Shown: positions 1 through 9,416, counted from the stretch's first letter. The stretch: DNA of 64,000 bases from Nostoc sp. 106C (GCF_002154725.1 NZ_MTAW01000047.1:16364-80363); one strand, 5' to 3'. Numbers and translations: made by a program. Notes: a model not told the origin generated them from the sequence alone.

Positions 1-34
1 GACAACGCATCCTACAATATTAATTTCTTGGGGT

Positions 35-613
35 TTAGTCTGGGAAAGCCACACCAGTCATCGGATCGCGGATATACAGACCTAGTGTGAGACTACGCAT
101 AACTTCATCCCAAATCGGTATTAGCTGCTCTGCTTGATCTGCCCAATAATCGAATGTAATCAAGCATTGAACATTCGACCCCAAACCAATGCAAGTCCGC
201 GAATAAGCTTCCCGTGGCTCTGCTTGAGTATCGATAAACTTAATCTCTGTCCACACTATTCTAGCTGTTTGACGCTTGACGATAAATATTTCTCCCTTCT
301 CAATGACGTTGCGATCGTCTTCTTCTATGACTTTCTTCAAAGTGGGTTTTAGCGGAAACTGGCTCCAGTCATTGGGTGGTAGTCGATTGAAAGATACTTC
401 CAAGCAGCAATCATCGTTGGGAGGTTTTTTATCAAGGAACTTGAACGATTTTTCTTGTGGCTCAAAAACCCAATCTTGGGGAACGTTGAAGCGAACAGCC
501 CCCCGATCTGCTACAAAAATTTTGTAGCCTGATGGCGATTCCCAGCGATGGTCAGGTTTTAGTTCAAGCGTTTCTTTAATCCACTGGAGATTGCTTTTTT
601 TCCGCTTTGCCAT
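35..613 (-). CDS. Conserved hypothetical protein, 192 aa
   Basis: I do not recognise this family. The protein has a basic N-terminus (MAKRKKSN), no signal peptide and no membrane segment. A mid-region rich in charged and aromatic residues ends in an RDPMTG motif. The layout looks like a soluble globular cytoplasmic protein. The ATG at 613 is the first start in the frame. It sits inside the nifD element as a single minus-strand gene with about 375 bp of non-coding sequence before the next gene. Coding is supported by the long open frame and natural amino-acid composition. Function unknown. Confidence 0.6.
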   Translation of the reverse strand: MAKRKKSNLQWIKETLELKPDHRWESPSGYKIFVADRGAVRFNVPQDWVFEPQEKSFKFLDKKPPNDDCCLEVSFNRLPPNDWSQFPLKPTLKKVIEEDDRNVIEKGEIFIVKRQTARIVWTEIKFIDTQAEPREAYSRTCIGLGSNVQCLITFDYWADQAEQLIPIWDEVMRSLTLGLYIRDPMTGVAFPD

Positions 614-988
614 AGTGTTTTTGCAAATCTGCTGAAGACAGTGATCGCCTAAGTTTGGTCATAAGCGATCGCTCACTTCGTTAATCCTATCAAATTCCTT
701 GTATTGGTTGGGTGTTGGGATGCGATCGCATTTATCTATCTTCAGTCTGCCAAATTTAAATGACCGCTAGTAACTTTCTGCATTACGTTCGCTTTAACAG
801 ATTTTCATACGATAAAGATAATGTTGTGCTTTTAAGTAATCAAAATAACTTCATAGGAGACCGTAGTCACTGGCAGGTAGAAGTGGTTAACATTGTGGGT
901 GAAAAAATCCGGGGTTTTTTAACATCGATCTAAGCTGCAAGAACCGCGATCGCACTGTAGCCATTTATTCTTATAAAGCCATCACAAA
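614..988. other. Intergenic region, no gene seen
   Basis: This is an AT-rich spacer between two divergent genes. It contains several GCGATCGC or near-HIP1 sites. A weak A-tract/T-tract symmetry lies near 905-921 (AAAAAATCC then GGGGTTTTTT). Promoters for both flanking genes presumably lie here, but I cannot pinpoint them. Confidence 0.5.
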
Positions 989-1807
989 ATGACCAACCTG
1001 AACTATACCAACCAGATATTGCACAATTGCTCTTTCAAAGGACAGGACTTGTCTGGGGCAGATTTTAGTGGTTCAGATTTGCGGGGGTGCAATTTTACAG
1101 GAGCAACCTTAATTGGGACAAAGTTTCAGCAGGTTAAAACCGGACAGAGCAGCCGCCAAGTAAATATGCTAATTGCTGGCACTATAGCCAGTCCAGTTGT
1201 TTTATTCGGCTCCAGTATCATCTTCGTGCATATATTAAGTGTATTTTTGAGCGATCGCGCCATGAATTTCTTATTCGGTGCGCTCCCAGTATTAGCTTTC
1301 TTGGCTGAGATTTTCCTCAGAGATAGTATCACCTTCCACTTTACCCAAGCCACGAATTTCTTTAGTATTGGAGCGATTGCTACACTATTTACCGTAATGC
1401 TAACGCTCACAGTCGGACTGGCTTTTGTTAGTTTCTCTGGCTTTGGTGATGGCTCTGGTGCTCAAGGATTTTTCTTTTTACTGATGACGATCGTTTCTGC
1501 GATCGTGACCTACCGAATTTTTAAATGGCTGATCCAATCTATTCAGAGCTATCCCGGAACATCTTTTAAAAAAGCTAACTTAACCAATGCTAACTTTAGT
1601 TATTCTGAAGTAGAAAATACAGATTTTTCTCTTGCTGTGTTGACAGGAGTCTGTATTTTTAAATGGGTGATTAAACCCCATACCCAATTTACAAATGTTT
1701 ATTGTAAATACCTTTATCTGGAACCAGCACAGCAAAATCGCCAACCTGCTGAGGGTAATTTTCAACTGGATGAATTGGAACAGGTACTAACTCAATTCAT
1801 AACATGA
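989..1807 (+). CDS. Pentapeptide-repeat membrane protein
   Basis: This 272-residue protein has two pentapeptide-repeat blocks, roughly residues 10-45 (LSGADFSGSDLRGCNF) and 190-220 (FKKANLTNANFSYSEV). They flank a hydrophobic core with about four membrane segments near 57-80, 90-108, 120-150 and 158-180. Pentapeptide repeats form a right-handed beta-helix and are very common in Nostoc, and membrane-inserted versions are usually uncharacterised. The arrangement suggests two cytoplasmic repeat modules joined across a helical bundle. It stands alone in the nifD element. The biochemical role is unknown. Confidence 0.75.
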   Translation: MTNLNYTNQILHNCSFKGQDLSGADFSGSDLRGCNFTGATLIGTKFQQVKTGQSSRQVNMLIAGTIASPVVLFGSSIIFVHILSVFLSDRAMNFLFGALPVLAFLAEIFLRDSITFHFTQATNFFSIGAIATLFTVMLTLTVGLAFVSFSGFGDGSGAQGFFFLLMTIVSAIVTYRIFKWLIQSIQSYPGTSFKKANLTNANFSYSEVENTDFSLAVLTGVCIFKWVIKPHTQFTNVYCKYLYLEPAQQNRQPAEGNFQLDELEQVLTQFIT

Positions 1808-2534
1808 ATAGATGAATATTATTGTGCAAACATCAACCACATTAAAGTTTGAAAACCATAATCGGCAATGGCTCTGGGGAGTATTATTTAAACCACATCT
1901 ATTTTGAGAACCATTGTTTTAAAAGTAGTGGGAGCATATTGCTCCCGAATGGTAGTAGCAGGCTTTCCGTCCCGCACTACTCCAGGTTTCAAAATGGACG
2001 AGGTTTAGTATCCCTTTTGTTGCTATTGGATTTGGGATAGCTGTCGTGACAAGCAACCTCACCATCTTAGATTGCTAGCGAACTAAATCGAGCAAAATAA
2101 CCTGTCAACGAGCAATTTTCGGCTTAATAGGAACAAAAATCACCCGTCACCTACGATCACAGTGCCAAACTATTGTGAACGCAATTAATCAGTTTCTCGA
2201 GTTAAGAGGAGTCTAACGCTCTTCCGTCACTTTGGACAGAGAAAATAAATGTAGTAGCGCGTCAACCGTAAAACGTTGGGTTCAAAAAATCTAGAAAATC
2301 CCAAACAATAAAAATAGTCTCTGATGATTCAACCCAACATTTTAGACTTGCCGCGCTAGTAGTGCTAGTAGGTTGGGTTGAACTGAGTGAAACCCAACAA
2401 TTAAAAAACTTTGGAATGTTGGGTTTCGTTCCTCAACCCAACCTACATCTACATCATATTTTTTGTGAAATGGTATAAGAGGAGTCTAACTATTTAGGCT
2501 GATTTATTATAGCGATCGCCAAGCGCAAGTAATT
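1808..2534. other. Gene-free region filled with palindromic repeats
   Basis: No convincing gene is present in this 727-bp stretch. Around 1930-1982 lies an imperfect palindrome with the motif GTCCCGCACTACT, related to the repeat at 60588-60633. At 2203-2217 and 2476-2490 there is a 15-bp direct repeat, TAAGAGGAGTCTAAC. The 258 bp between these contain two adjacent inverted-repeat elements, annotated separately. The short open frame at 1849-2040 is not supported. Confidence 0.55.
2203..2490. repeat. Composite MITE-like block bounded by a 15-bp direct repeat
   Basis: The direct repeat TAAGAGGAGTCTAAC occurs at 2203-2217 and 2476-2490. Inside are two palindromic units. Unit A is 2252-2361, with arms TAGTAGCGCG...GTTGGGTT and the imperfect reverse complement AACCCAAC...CGCGCTAGTA. 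Unit B is 2369-2445, bounded by TAGGTTGGGTTGA and CCTCAACCCAACCTA. Unit B has a second copy at 52638-52735. The 15-bp repeat could be a target-site duplication, but that is inference. Confidence 0.7.
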
Positions 2535-3200
2535 TTATTTATTGAATTCTCCAAATTTAATATTCTTAAGATACTCATACCTGTTTTGTAACCCCCGAAA
2601 GTTACTTTCAATCAATGGAAAAAGCTTTTCAGGAAATGGCTCATTCATATCAATAGGATTAAATCTTTGTAGCTCTTTTACAGAACGAATTGTTTTGTAT
2701 ACTGCAACATGTTTGATATATCTTAATAACTCATTTATCAAATCCTTGCTATTAGCTGCATTTTCTGCTAGATGAATTTTAGATTCTACAATCTCAACTA
2801 TTTCTTGATGATTTTTAAGAATAAATTCTTTTTCTATAGCCACACTTACGGCTTCAGGTAAAACATTTTGTTCAGAACTCAAAGATTTTATTCGCTTCCA
2901 CATTACATTATCTTTTTCCAGCCTCAAGTATATAGGCCAGTAAAACTCAGATATTTGTCTTTCGATAAACTCAAGCTCTGCATTATACCGAGCTATAGCA
3001 ATCTGATTCTCTAATTCAGAGATTTGTTGCTGCTGTTGATGCTCTAGTTCAGCAATTAGTTGCCTTTGGTGATATTTTTCATTAGTTTCATTCTTAAATA
3101 TCTCAAATCTCTCGTTAAGCCAGTAGCCTGCTACCAAAACAATGCCACCAACCAAGATTTTATCAATAACTAATTCAACAATCTTTTCAGAAAGAGCCAT
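2535..3200 (-). CDS. Membrane-anchored coiled-coil protein, hypothetical
   Basis: I chose the ATG at 3200 (MALSEKIVELV), giving 221 aa. An alternative start at 3230 would add ten residues. One N-terminal membrane helix (about residues 10-30, ILVGGIVLVAGYWLN) is followed by a Gln/Glu-rich coiled coil near 45-75 and then a helical cytoplasmic region to the C-terminus. I recognise no enzyme motif. Proteins of this shape are frequent in cyanobacterial accessory DNA, and some act as membrane tethers. It is isolated in the nifD element, and its base composition is AT-rich like the surrounding DNA. Confidence 0.6.
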   Translation of the reverse strand: MALSEKIVELVIDKILVGGIVLVAGYWLNERFEIFKNETNEKYHQRQLIAELEHQQQQQISELENQIAIARYNAELEFIERQISEFYWPIYLRLEKDNVMWKRIKSLSSEQNVLPEAVSVAIEKEFILKNHQEIVEIVESKIHLAENAANSKDLINELLRYIKHVAVYKTIRSVKELQRFNPIDMNEPFPEKLFPLIESNFRGLQNRYEYLKNIKFGEFNK

Positions 3201-3468
3201 GTAACAATTATCTCTCCCGTCCAATCTCAAACTACAAATGATCTCACAATTTTAACCAGCAGAACGAAGAATAGTGCCTACGTAATATTACTTAATTAAT
3301 AGTATTTATTATTTATGGAATCCAAATCTCATGAACACGCATAAACTCTTAAAAGGTAGATTTAAAGTAATTGCGTAGCGTAACCACCGTATGCGAGGAA
3401 TGCGATCGCTTTCATGTTGATGATTTTGTAGTCAGGACTTCAGTTTTGACTACAAAATTTTTTATCCA

Positions 3469-4188
3469 TCAACTCTCCTGGAGGTGTTTATGGAAAAACT
3501 GTGTCAGCTCACGCCAAGCATCTTCAGCAGCTAAAGGATTGTAGGAAGAACGCTCATTACAGAAAAAACCATGATCCGCATCAGGATAAACTTTCAAGGT
3601 ATATTCTTTGCCAAGTTCTTGGAAGCGAGACTCGATTTGTCTAACGCGATCGCCTGGAATGAATGGATCTTTACCGCCAAAGAACAAGTAAACTGGCACT
3701 GTAATGTTTTTCACCGCTACAATCCACTCATCCAGAACCATGCCATAGAAGGGAGCCGCCGCCGCAATCTCTGCCGATAAATTGCAGGCTGTGAAAAAAG
3801 TCAAACCACCTCCTAAGCAGAACCCAGTGACGCCTACTTTATCTGGATACACATCTTTACGTGATTTTACATAAGCTAACGCTGCCCTAATATCTTCCTC
3901 AATGGGCTTGCCGAAGTCGAGGCGATACATCATAGCGTGCGCTTGTTCAACTTCATCGTATCCAAACTTGTTGTTTGGCAACTCACGATAGTACAAATCT
4001 GGTGCCAGAACCACGTAACCTTCCTGGGCAATTCGGCCTGCTACATCTCGAATGTGCGATGTTAAACCAAATGCTTCCATCAACAAGATGACGGCTGGCT
4101 GGCGTTCACTCTCAGTAGATGTACACAACCAAGCGGGCATTTGTCCATCGGGAGTACGAATCATCACCTCTGTCTGTTCGATTTGCAC
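3469..4188 (-). CDS. Dienelactone hydrolase family protein
   Basis: This 239-aa alpha/beta hydrolase has the dienelactone hydrolase triad visible. Cys124 lies in the nucleophile elbow GFCLGGG, Asp174 in GGKDPF and His206 in DADHGF. The length matches the family (about 230-250 aa). There is no signal peptide, so it is cytoplasmic. Family members hydrolyse dienelactone or related esters; the physiological substrate in cyanobacteria is unknown. The ATG at 4188 follows an AT-rich leader. It appears monocistronic, with 238-315 bp gaps on both sides, and is cargo of the nifD element rather than an obvious nitrogen-fixation gene. Confidence 0.88.
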   Translation of the reverse strand: MQIEQTEVMIRTPDGQMPAWLCTSTESERQPAVILLMEAFGLTSHIRDVAGRIAQEGYVVLAPDLYYRELPNNKFGYDEVEQAHAMMYRLDFGKPIEEDIRAALAYVKSRKDVYPDKVGVTGFCLGGGLTFFTACNLSAEIAAAAPFYGMVLDEWIVAVKNITVPVYLFFGGKDPFIPGDRVRQIESRFQELGKEYTLKVYPDADHGFFCNERSSYNPLAAEDAWRELTQFFHKHLQES

Positions 4189-4503
4189 GTCATTACCTCC
4201 GCCACTGCGATTTTAATCTGCTGTTAGAACAGTTAGGGAATGTATCTATTCTGACTGTTTTTCCAAACAGATGAGCGATCGCCCTAACTCTTTACAGGTA
4301 GATTTCAAAGTAGCGCAACGCACCTGATGCAAGAGATGCCTTCGCTCTCCGTAATAATCAGAATCCGTGATTAGTTATAATTTGTAAAAAAAATTACTAA
4401 AAATACGGTTCTGACAATAGCAAAAAATTGTAGCTCGTTAATAAAGCGCCAAGAGCGGGAATGTTAAAAAGACCAATACTTAAAGCTAGCTTTGAGATTA
4501 TAG
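4189..4503. other. Intergenic region between divergent hydrolase and kinase genes
   Basis: This is a 315-bp spacer between divergently transcribed genes. It contains a GCGATCGC site near 4275 and a scattered repeat-like stretch at about 4305-4350 (GCAACGCACCTGATGCAAGAG). The rest is AT-rich and probably contains promoters. I see no gene. Confidence 0.5.
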
Positions 4504-6342
4504 ATGTTCCCAACACAACTCTTTCCAAAAATCCGTCTTCGGTGTGTAGGCGAAGCCCACCGCAGGCATCGCAATCTATTCATAGGGTTTTGTATCCTAC
4601 TCCCCGTTCATTTTGCCTTAGCCAAGTTAGCAACAGCGGTTACATTTTCCGATGGCTCAACTGCAATTTGGCCTTCATCTGGCGTGTTTTTGGCAATAAT
4701 ACTGTTATTTGGACGGCGTTTTTGGATTGTCTTATTGCTTTGCGACTTTATTGTTAGCCGGGCGTTATTTTTCAATACACCTGCTTCTTTTGTAGTTGCG
4801 TCCCTTAACACGATTGATCCAGTAATTATTACTACCTTAGTTGCTCGTTACATTCCACTACGCTACCCATTTAATCGCGCCCAAGATGCTATAAAATTTA
4901 TTGCTTTTCTGCTTCCCTTTACACCCTTCACAGCTTTAATTGGAGCTACAACGCAGTGTATTGTCGGCATTTCAAACTGGGACAACATTCGGATGGTTTG
5001 GCTGGGGTGGTTTATTAGCACTGATGTGAGTATGTTAATTATTGCTCCTGCATTAGTAACATTGTTTCATCACCTTCGCACTCGTCAGCGATCGCAACGC
5101 AAGTCACAGACCGAATTTGTTCTAGCCTTAGCACTGTTAATAGGAATTGGATGTGCAGCCTTTGGGAGCAACAACCCAGTAGAGTATATGATGGTGCTGC
5201 CATTGCTGTGGGCTGCTTTTCGGTTGGAACAATGGCAAACCACACTTTTAATTATCGTCATGGCAATCATTGCAATTGTGGGTACATCTAAAGGATTTGG
5301 GTCTTTTGCCAAAGACTCAGTTGGTACTTCCCTGATGCTCCTGCAATCTTTTATGAGCGCATTGACCATTGTCACATTAATTTTGTCGGCAGCGATGCAA
5401 GAAAATCGGACTTCCGCCACCCAATTAGAGCAAGCCAACAATGAGCTAGAACATCGCGTCGAGCATCGAACTGCTGAACTTATGCAGACTCTACAAGAGC
5501 TTCAGACTACCCAGGCGCAGCTTGTTCAGAAAGAAAAAATGTCAAGTTTGGGGCAATTGGTAGCAGGTGTAGCCCACGAAATTAATAATCCAGTCAATTT
5601 TATTCACGGTAACCTTGCCCATGTGCAGGAGTATACTAAAAATTTATTAGCGTTTGTGGAGTTACATCAGCAGTATAATTCCGATCCTCCCCCAGAAATT
5701 CTCTCCGCCGCCGAGGATCTGGATTTAGAGTTTTTGCAAGAAGACTTACCGAAGATGTTGTCTTCCATGAAATTGGGTACTGATCGCATTCGGCAGATTG
5801 TGTTATCCCTACGCAACTTCTCGCGCATGGACGAAGCTGAATTTAAAGACGTTGATATTCACGCAGGTATCGACAGCACCCTGATGATTTTGCAACACCG
5901 CCTCAAATCCACATTACAACGACCAGAAATAGAAGTAATTAAAGACTACGGTACTCTACCCTTAGTAGAATGTTATGCTGGACAACTTAACCAGGTATTT
6001 ATGAATATTCTGGTAAATGCAATTGATGCCTTAGAAGAACGCAAAATTCACGATGATCCGCATCAAATTACGATTCGCACAAATGTGGTTGATGCAACTT
6101 GGTTAGAAATTGCGATCGCAGACAACGGAATCGGTATTCCCCAAAATATTCAGCAACGCATATTTGATCCCTTCTTTACCACCAAACCAATTGGCAAAGG
6201 AACCGGGATGGGGATGTCCATCAGTTATCAAATTATTACAGAAAACCATAATGGTAAACTAGATTGTCGCTCAAATCCTAACGAAGGAACAGAGTTTATC
6301 ATCCAGATTCCCCTTCAGCAAAGAGTTCATAGCCAGGTTTAA
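4504..6342 (+). CDS. MASE1-domain sensor histidine kinase
   Basis: This is a 612-aa membrane sensor kinase. Residues about 25-300 form a multi-helix MASE1-type sensor, with the typical TAIWPSSGVFLAIILL segment. A coiled-coil linker at about 305-345 follows. The phosphoacceptor is His358 in GVAHEINNP, the N-box is near residue 501 (NQVFMNILVNAIDAL), and the ATP-lid motifs are DNGIGIP (about 540) and GTGMGMS (about 567). No receiver domain or response regulator is adjacent, so its partner is unknown. The N-terminal residues CVGEAHRRHR are encoded by a dispersed Nostoc palindromic repeat (4545-4571), so the true N-terminus may differ. The signal sensed is unknown. Confidence 0.88.
   Translation: MFPTQLFPKIRLRCVGEAHRRHRNLFIGFCILLPVHFALAKLATAVTFSDGSTAIWPSSGVFLAIILLFGRRFWIVLLLCDFIVSRALFFNTPASFVVASLNTIDPVIITTLVARYIPLRYPFNRAQDAIKFIAFLLPFTPFTALIGATTQCIVGISNWDNIRMVWLGWFISTDVSMLIIAPALVTLFHHLRTRQRSQRKSQTEFVLALALLIGIGCAAFGSNNPVEYMMVLPLLWAAFRLEQWQTTLLIIVMAIIAIVGTSKGFGSFAKDSVGTSLMLLQSFMSALTIVTLILSAAMQENRTSATQLEQANNELEHRVEHRTAELMQTLQELQTTQAQLVQKEKMSSLGQLVAGVAHEINNPVNFIHGNLAHVQEYTKNLLAFVELHQQYNSDPPPEILSAAEDLDLEFLQEDLPKMLSSMKLGTDRIRQIVLSLRNFSRMDEAEFKDVDIHAGIDSTLMILQHRLKSTLQRPEIEVIKDYGTLPLVECYAGQLNQVFMNILVNAIDALEERKIHDDPHQITIRTNVVDATWLEIAIADNGIGIPQNIQQRIFDPFFTTKPIGKGTGMGMSISYQIITENHNGKLDCRSNPNEGTEFIIQIPLQQRVHSQV
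4545..4571. repeat. Dispersed palindromic repeat inside a coding frame
   Basis: The sequence GTAGGCGAAGCCCACCGCAG followed by GCATCGC is a short interspersed repeat that I recognise as common between genes in Nostoc. Here it is read through in frame as VGEAHRRHR near the start of the histidine kinase gene. Confidence 0.6.
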
Positions 6343-6451
6343 TTTTGTGTTGTTGCATTGTGGAACGCTGGTTGTGTGAGGGAAGCGATCGCCTTTAGCG
6401 GCGTAAACTAAAAATGGGAATCCTATTCTTGGAAGAATACAGTGAAATAAT

Positions 6452-7093
6452 ATGGCATCCAAGAAGTATTACGCAGTCTTGCATGGTAGGGAAACAGGTA
6501 TATTTACCAGTTGGGCAGAATGCGAAAAGCAAATAAAAGGTTTTAGTGGAGCAGTATATAAGTCTTTTAAAACCAGACGTGAGGCAGAAGAAGCATTAGG
6601 AATGATTGAGCAACTATCAATTCTGCCAATTAACGAGGATGGAATGAAATGGCAGGAAATAACAGAGAAAATTATCCCTGCCACTGAGTTAATTCTGGAT
6701 AGTGTTTGTGTTGATGCTTCATGTATTGGCAATCCTGGCGATGTTGAATATAGAGGTATGTATACAGCAACACGAGAGGTGATTTTTCACAAGCGTCCCA
6801 TGCAAAACGGTACAAATAATTTGGGAGAATTTTTAGCGATCGTTCATGCCCTAGCTCATCTGAAAAAGCAAGGAAGCGATTTACCTATTTATTCTGATTC
6901 AGAGACAGCCATTATTTGGGTAAGTAATAAGAAAGTGCGGACAACATTGATACAAGATACAAGCAATCAGGAGATATTTAATTTAGTGGAAAGAGCATTG
7001 AATTGGCTAAAAAATAACGAGTACGTAAATCCTATTTTGAAATGGAATACTCTTGACTGGGGCGAAATTCCTGCCGATTTTGGTCGCAAGTAA
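6452..7093 (+). CDS. Viroplasmin-RNase H1-like protein
   Basis: This 213-aa two-domain protein has an N-terminal caulimovirus-viroplasmin-type hybrid-binding domain (residues about 5-50, KKYYAVLHGRETGIFTSW and YKSFKTRREAEEAL). A C-terminal RNase H fold follows, with acidic catalytic residues visible in SVCVDAS, NLGEFLA, IYSDSET and IPADFG. This architecture is known in RNase HI proteins, which cleave the RNA strand of RNA-DNA hybrids in the cytoplasm. The RNase H half looks divergent but keeps the D-E-D-D set. It is a single plus-strand gene within the nifD element, 109 bp after the kinase. Confidence 0.85.
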   Translation: MASKKYYAVLHGRETGIFTSWAECEKQIKGFSGAVYKSFKTRREAEEALGMIEQLSILPINEDGMKWQEITEKIIPATELILDSVCVDASCIGNPGDVEYRGMYTATREVIFHKRPMQNGTNNLGEFLAIVHALAHLKKQGSDLPIYSDSETAIIWVSNKKVRTTLIQDTSNQEIFNLVERALNWLKNNEYVNPILKWNTLDWGEIPADFGRK

Positions 7094-7222
7094 ATTAAAT
7101 TGTAGCAGTTGAAAGTAAGGCGATCGCTCTCACTGTCAACGGTATAGCATAACTGCGGTAGATCACCTTTGCATCATCGCTGTATTTGTTCCATCTGCTG
7201 CAAAGCGGTTGTTAGGCTGATT

Positions 7223-8101
7223 TTAACTTTCTAGCTTTCTCAAGAAGTCTGCAAGCAAAGTCTTGTTCTGGAAAGTTGCTCGAATTGTGTCGTTGTTACT
7301 ATAATCAATGATGACTTCAAACCTATCAAAATTACCACTTGCATTATCGATGTCAAGTGTATTTAGCTCTGTAAGTGCATCATCAATGCTCTGAAACTCA
7401 TATTTTGCACCAAAAAGCGGAATCAGAATTATTTTGGCAATATAACGATCAAGGCAATTTCTGAGCGTATCCATAAATTGATCGACTTCTTGTTTGGAAA
7501 CACGCATCAAAGCCTGTCGAAGTTTCTCCTTGTCTAAACTAGTTAGGCTAGCTAGCCTCTTTGAGGCTTTGGTATAACTTTCGTCCGGTGTTTCTTCATT
7601 AAATGCAACATCAAAATCAATTTCTTTAAATGTTGCTACCACATCTTTATAAGGAATATAGATAATTGCAAATCCATTGTTTCTTAGTTGATCTAAAGCT
7701 GGTTTCGTGAAATCTCCAGCCAACACTGCGCCATAAAATGGTGCTGACAAATGATGCAGTTCAATAATAGGTAGTATGGCACCTTGAATTTCTTGAGCTT
7801 TATTTTTTGAGTGTTTTGTATATCTCCGCCATGCGGACTCGATAAATGCAACAGGTCTACCAAGCTGATCATCTGTACCATCAATCTCAATTACAAAATC
7901 TAAATCATGCTTATTTCCATATTTGTCTTCCCAAGTAACTTTTTTACCACTTCTTGCTGAACGCGATCGCTGCCAATCGAGGTAGTAATTTTTGGTTTGT
8001 GCAAACTGTTGCAGTCGAGGTTTAAGGATATCGTCAAGCACAATATCCTCAAGAAGTTTGCCTAAATCTTGCCCAAACTTGTGTGATGGAGATTGTGCCA
8101 T
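7223..8101 (-). CDS. Putative type II restriction endonuclease
   Basis: This 292-aa protein is encoded 4 bp downstream of a DNA methyltransferase gene on the same strand, so the call rests mainly on context. The N-terminal half contains a candidate nuclease core: acidic residues in HDLDFVIEIDG (about 66-74), then VAFIESAWRRYTKHSKNK (E88 onward). This loosely fits a PD-(D/E)xK layout, although the final lysine position is unclear. There is no membrane segment. The recognition site is unknown. Alternatively it may be a different modification-dependent nuclease. The pair is cargo of the nifD element. Confidence 0.65.
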   Translation of the reverse strand: MAQSPSHKFGQDLGKLLEDIVLDDILKPRLQQFAQTKNYYLDWQRSRSARSGKKVTWEDKYGNKHDLDFVIEIDGTDDQLGRPVAFIESAWRRYTKHSKNKAQEIQGAILPIIELHHLSAPFYGAVLAGDFTKPALDQLRNNGFAIIYIPYKDVVATFKEIDFDVAFNEETPDESYTKASKRLASLTSLDKEKLRQALMRVSKQEVDQFMDTLRNCLDRYIAKIILIPLFGAKYEFQSIDDALTELNTLDIDNASGNFDRFEVIIDYSNNDTIRATFQNKTLLADFLRKLES

Positions 8102-8105
8102 AAAT

Positions 8106-9416
8106 TTACCTTCTATCTATCCAAAGTCTTCCTTCATGCAGCGGAACATTGTGTTTTCTGTTTTTCCACTTAATGTTACGCTGTCTAATCTCCTCAAAAG
8201 ACCAGAAATCAAACCCTGCTGCAATAGCCAGTTTACCAAGCAACTGCTCAACCGGAACATATACTCCATAAGGAGCCGAATCTCCTACTACAAAGCAAAC
8301 TTTGCAATCAGAGGTTGCAACTCGGCACAGGGCATGGAATACAAATCCCATATCAACAAAATAAGCGGCAATCATAGTATGATATGCTTTATTTCCGCTC
8401 TTCGTTCCGCGAATATTTTCTAGTTCTTGACATATAGGTAGTAACTCATCTCGAATTGGATTAAGAATTGATTCAGCTATCAAATCATCTAAGCTAAGCC
8501 GCTCCTTTGAAACATGTTGTGAACTTGAACGAATCAGGAATTTACGAACTATTTCGTGTAAACCACCCCAAGAATCAACCTCACCCCAAAAAGTCATTTC
8601 CAGACGTGTAGCATCTGCATAATCATAGTTATTTGCATAAGGGGGAGAAGTGATTATTAAGTCTATTAAATTATCCGGAATAGTTTTTAAAGTTCTAGCA
8701 TCATCTTGAATGAGATTAGCTCGGCTTAATTGAGTAATAGATTGCATTTGATACATATCTTTTTGCATCAAATCAACCTGCCTTTCCAGTGCCTCAAATG
8801 GGTCATAAACTTTAGCTTTACGCTTATTAGGGAGAATATACTGCCACTGTGCTGTACCTACATGACTTGATGCTCGTAGGGTAGCAGAAATCGCTAGAAA
8901 AATGAGAGATTGTAATTTTTCAGGTAAAGATGGAGCTATTTCAAGATAAGCTTGTCTAATTTTGAAGAGGTTTATTAATGTCTCATCTGTGTAGCATTTT
9001 CTTAATAATACTGGAATCTTTTCTGGTAGCTTTGGCTGAAGATTTGCAGCAAAATACTTAATTGTGCTAACTGCTGCCAAAAACTCATCAATATCTACTA
9101 CCCATGCAAGCTTTCCCTTCGCCAGTCTATAAACAAAAGGATGCGCTTCAATTCCATAAGAATTTACACCAAGCTTATCAGCAGCAATACAGACAGTACC
9201 AGAGCCGACAAATGGATCGAGAATATTTTCAGGTGCCAATTGTGTAATTACACTTTCAACCCAATCTGCGGAAAATCCCGCAGAATAGCGAAACCATCTA
9301 TGGATAGGCAATTTCATGTTGTCGGTGAAAGTACCTGTCCTCTCATTAATCGCTCTTAGTTGAGCATTATCGTGCGATTCAGGTACTAAATTGAGAAGCT
9401 GAGAATGCTTAGTCAT
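8106..9416 (-). CDS. DNA methyltransferase (N4-cytosine or N6-adenine type)
   Basis: This 436-aa methyltransferase has the AdoMet-binding motif I (DPFVGSGT, residues 67-74) and the catalytic motif IV (TSPPY, 256-260). Between them lie about 180 residues that probably include the target-recognition region. A TSPPY motif is typical of N4-cytosine enzymes, but N6-adenine activity cannot be excluded. It is transcribed ahead of the putative restriction enzyme, with only a 4-bp gap, which is the order expected for a type II restriction-modification operon. The target sequence cannot be read from the protein. Confidence 0.88.
   Translation of the reverse strand: MTKHSQLLNLVPESHDNAQLRAINERTGTFTDNMKLPIHRWFRYSAGFSADWVESVITQLAPENILDPFVGSGTVCIAADKLGVNSYGIEAHPFVYRLAKGKLAWVVDIDEFLAAVSTIKYFAANLQPKLPEKIPVLLRKCYTDETLINLFKIRQAYLEIAPSLPEKLQSLIFLAISATLRASSHVGTAQWQYILPNKRKAKVYDPFEALERQVDLMQKDMYQMQSITQLSRANLIQDDARTLKTIPDNLIDLIITSPPYANNYDYADATRLEMTFWGEVDSWGGLHEIVRKFLIRSSSQHVSKERLSLDDLIAESILNPIRDELLPICQELENIRGTKSGNKAYHTMIAAYFVDMGFVFHALCRVATSDCKVCFVVGDSAPYGVYVPVEQLLGKLAIAAGFDFWSFEEIRQRNIKWKNRKHNVPLHEGRLWIDRR

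Noticed and set aside
1849..2040. Frame of 63 aa after the pentapeptide gene
   Set aside because: It lies in palindromic repeat DNA and has no recognised domain.
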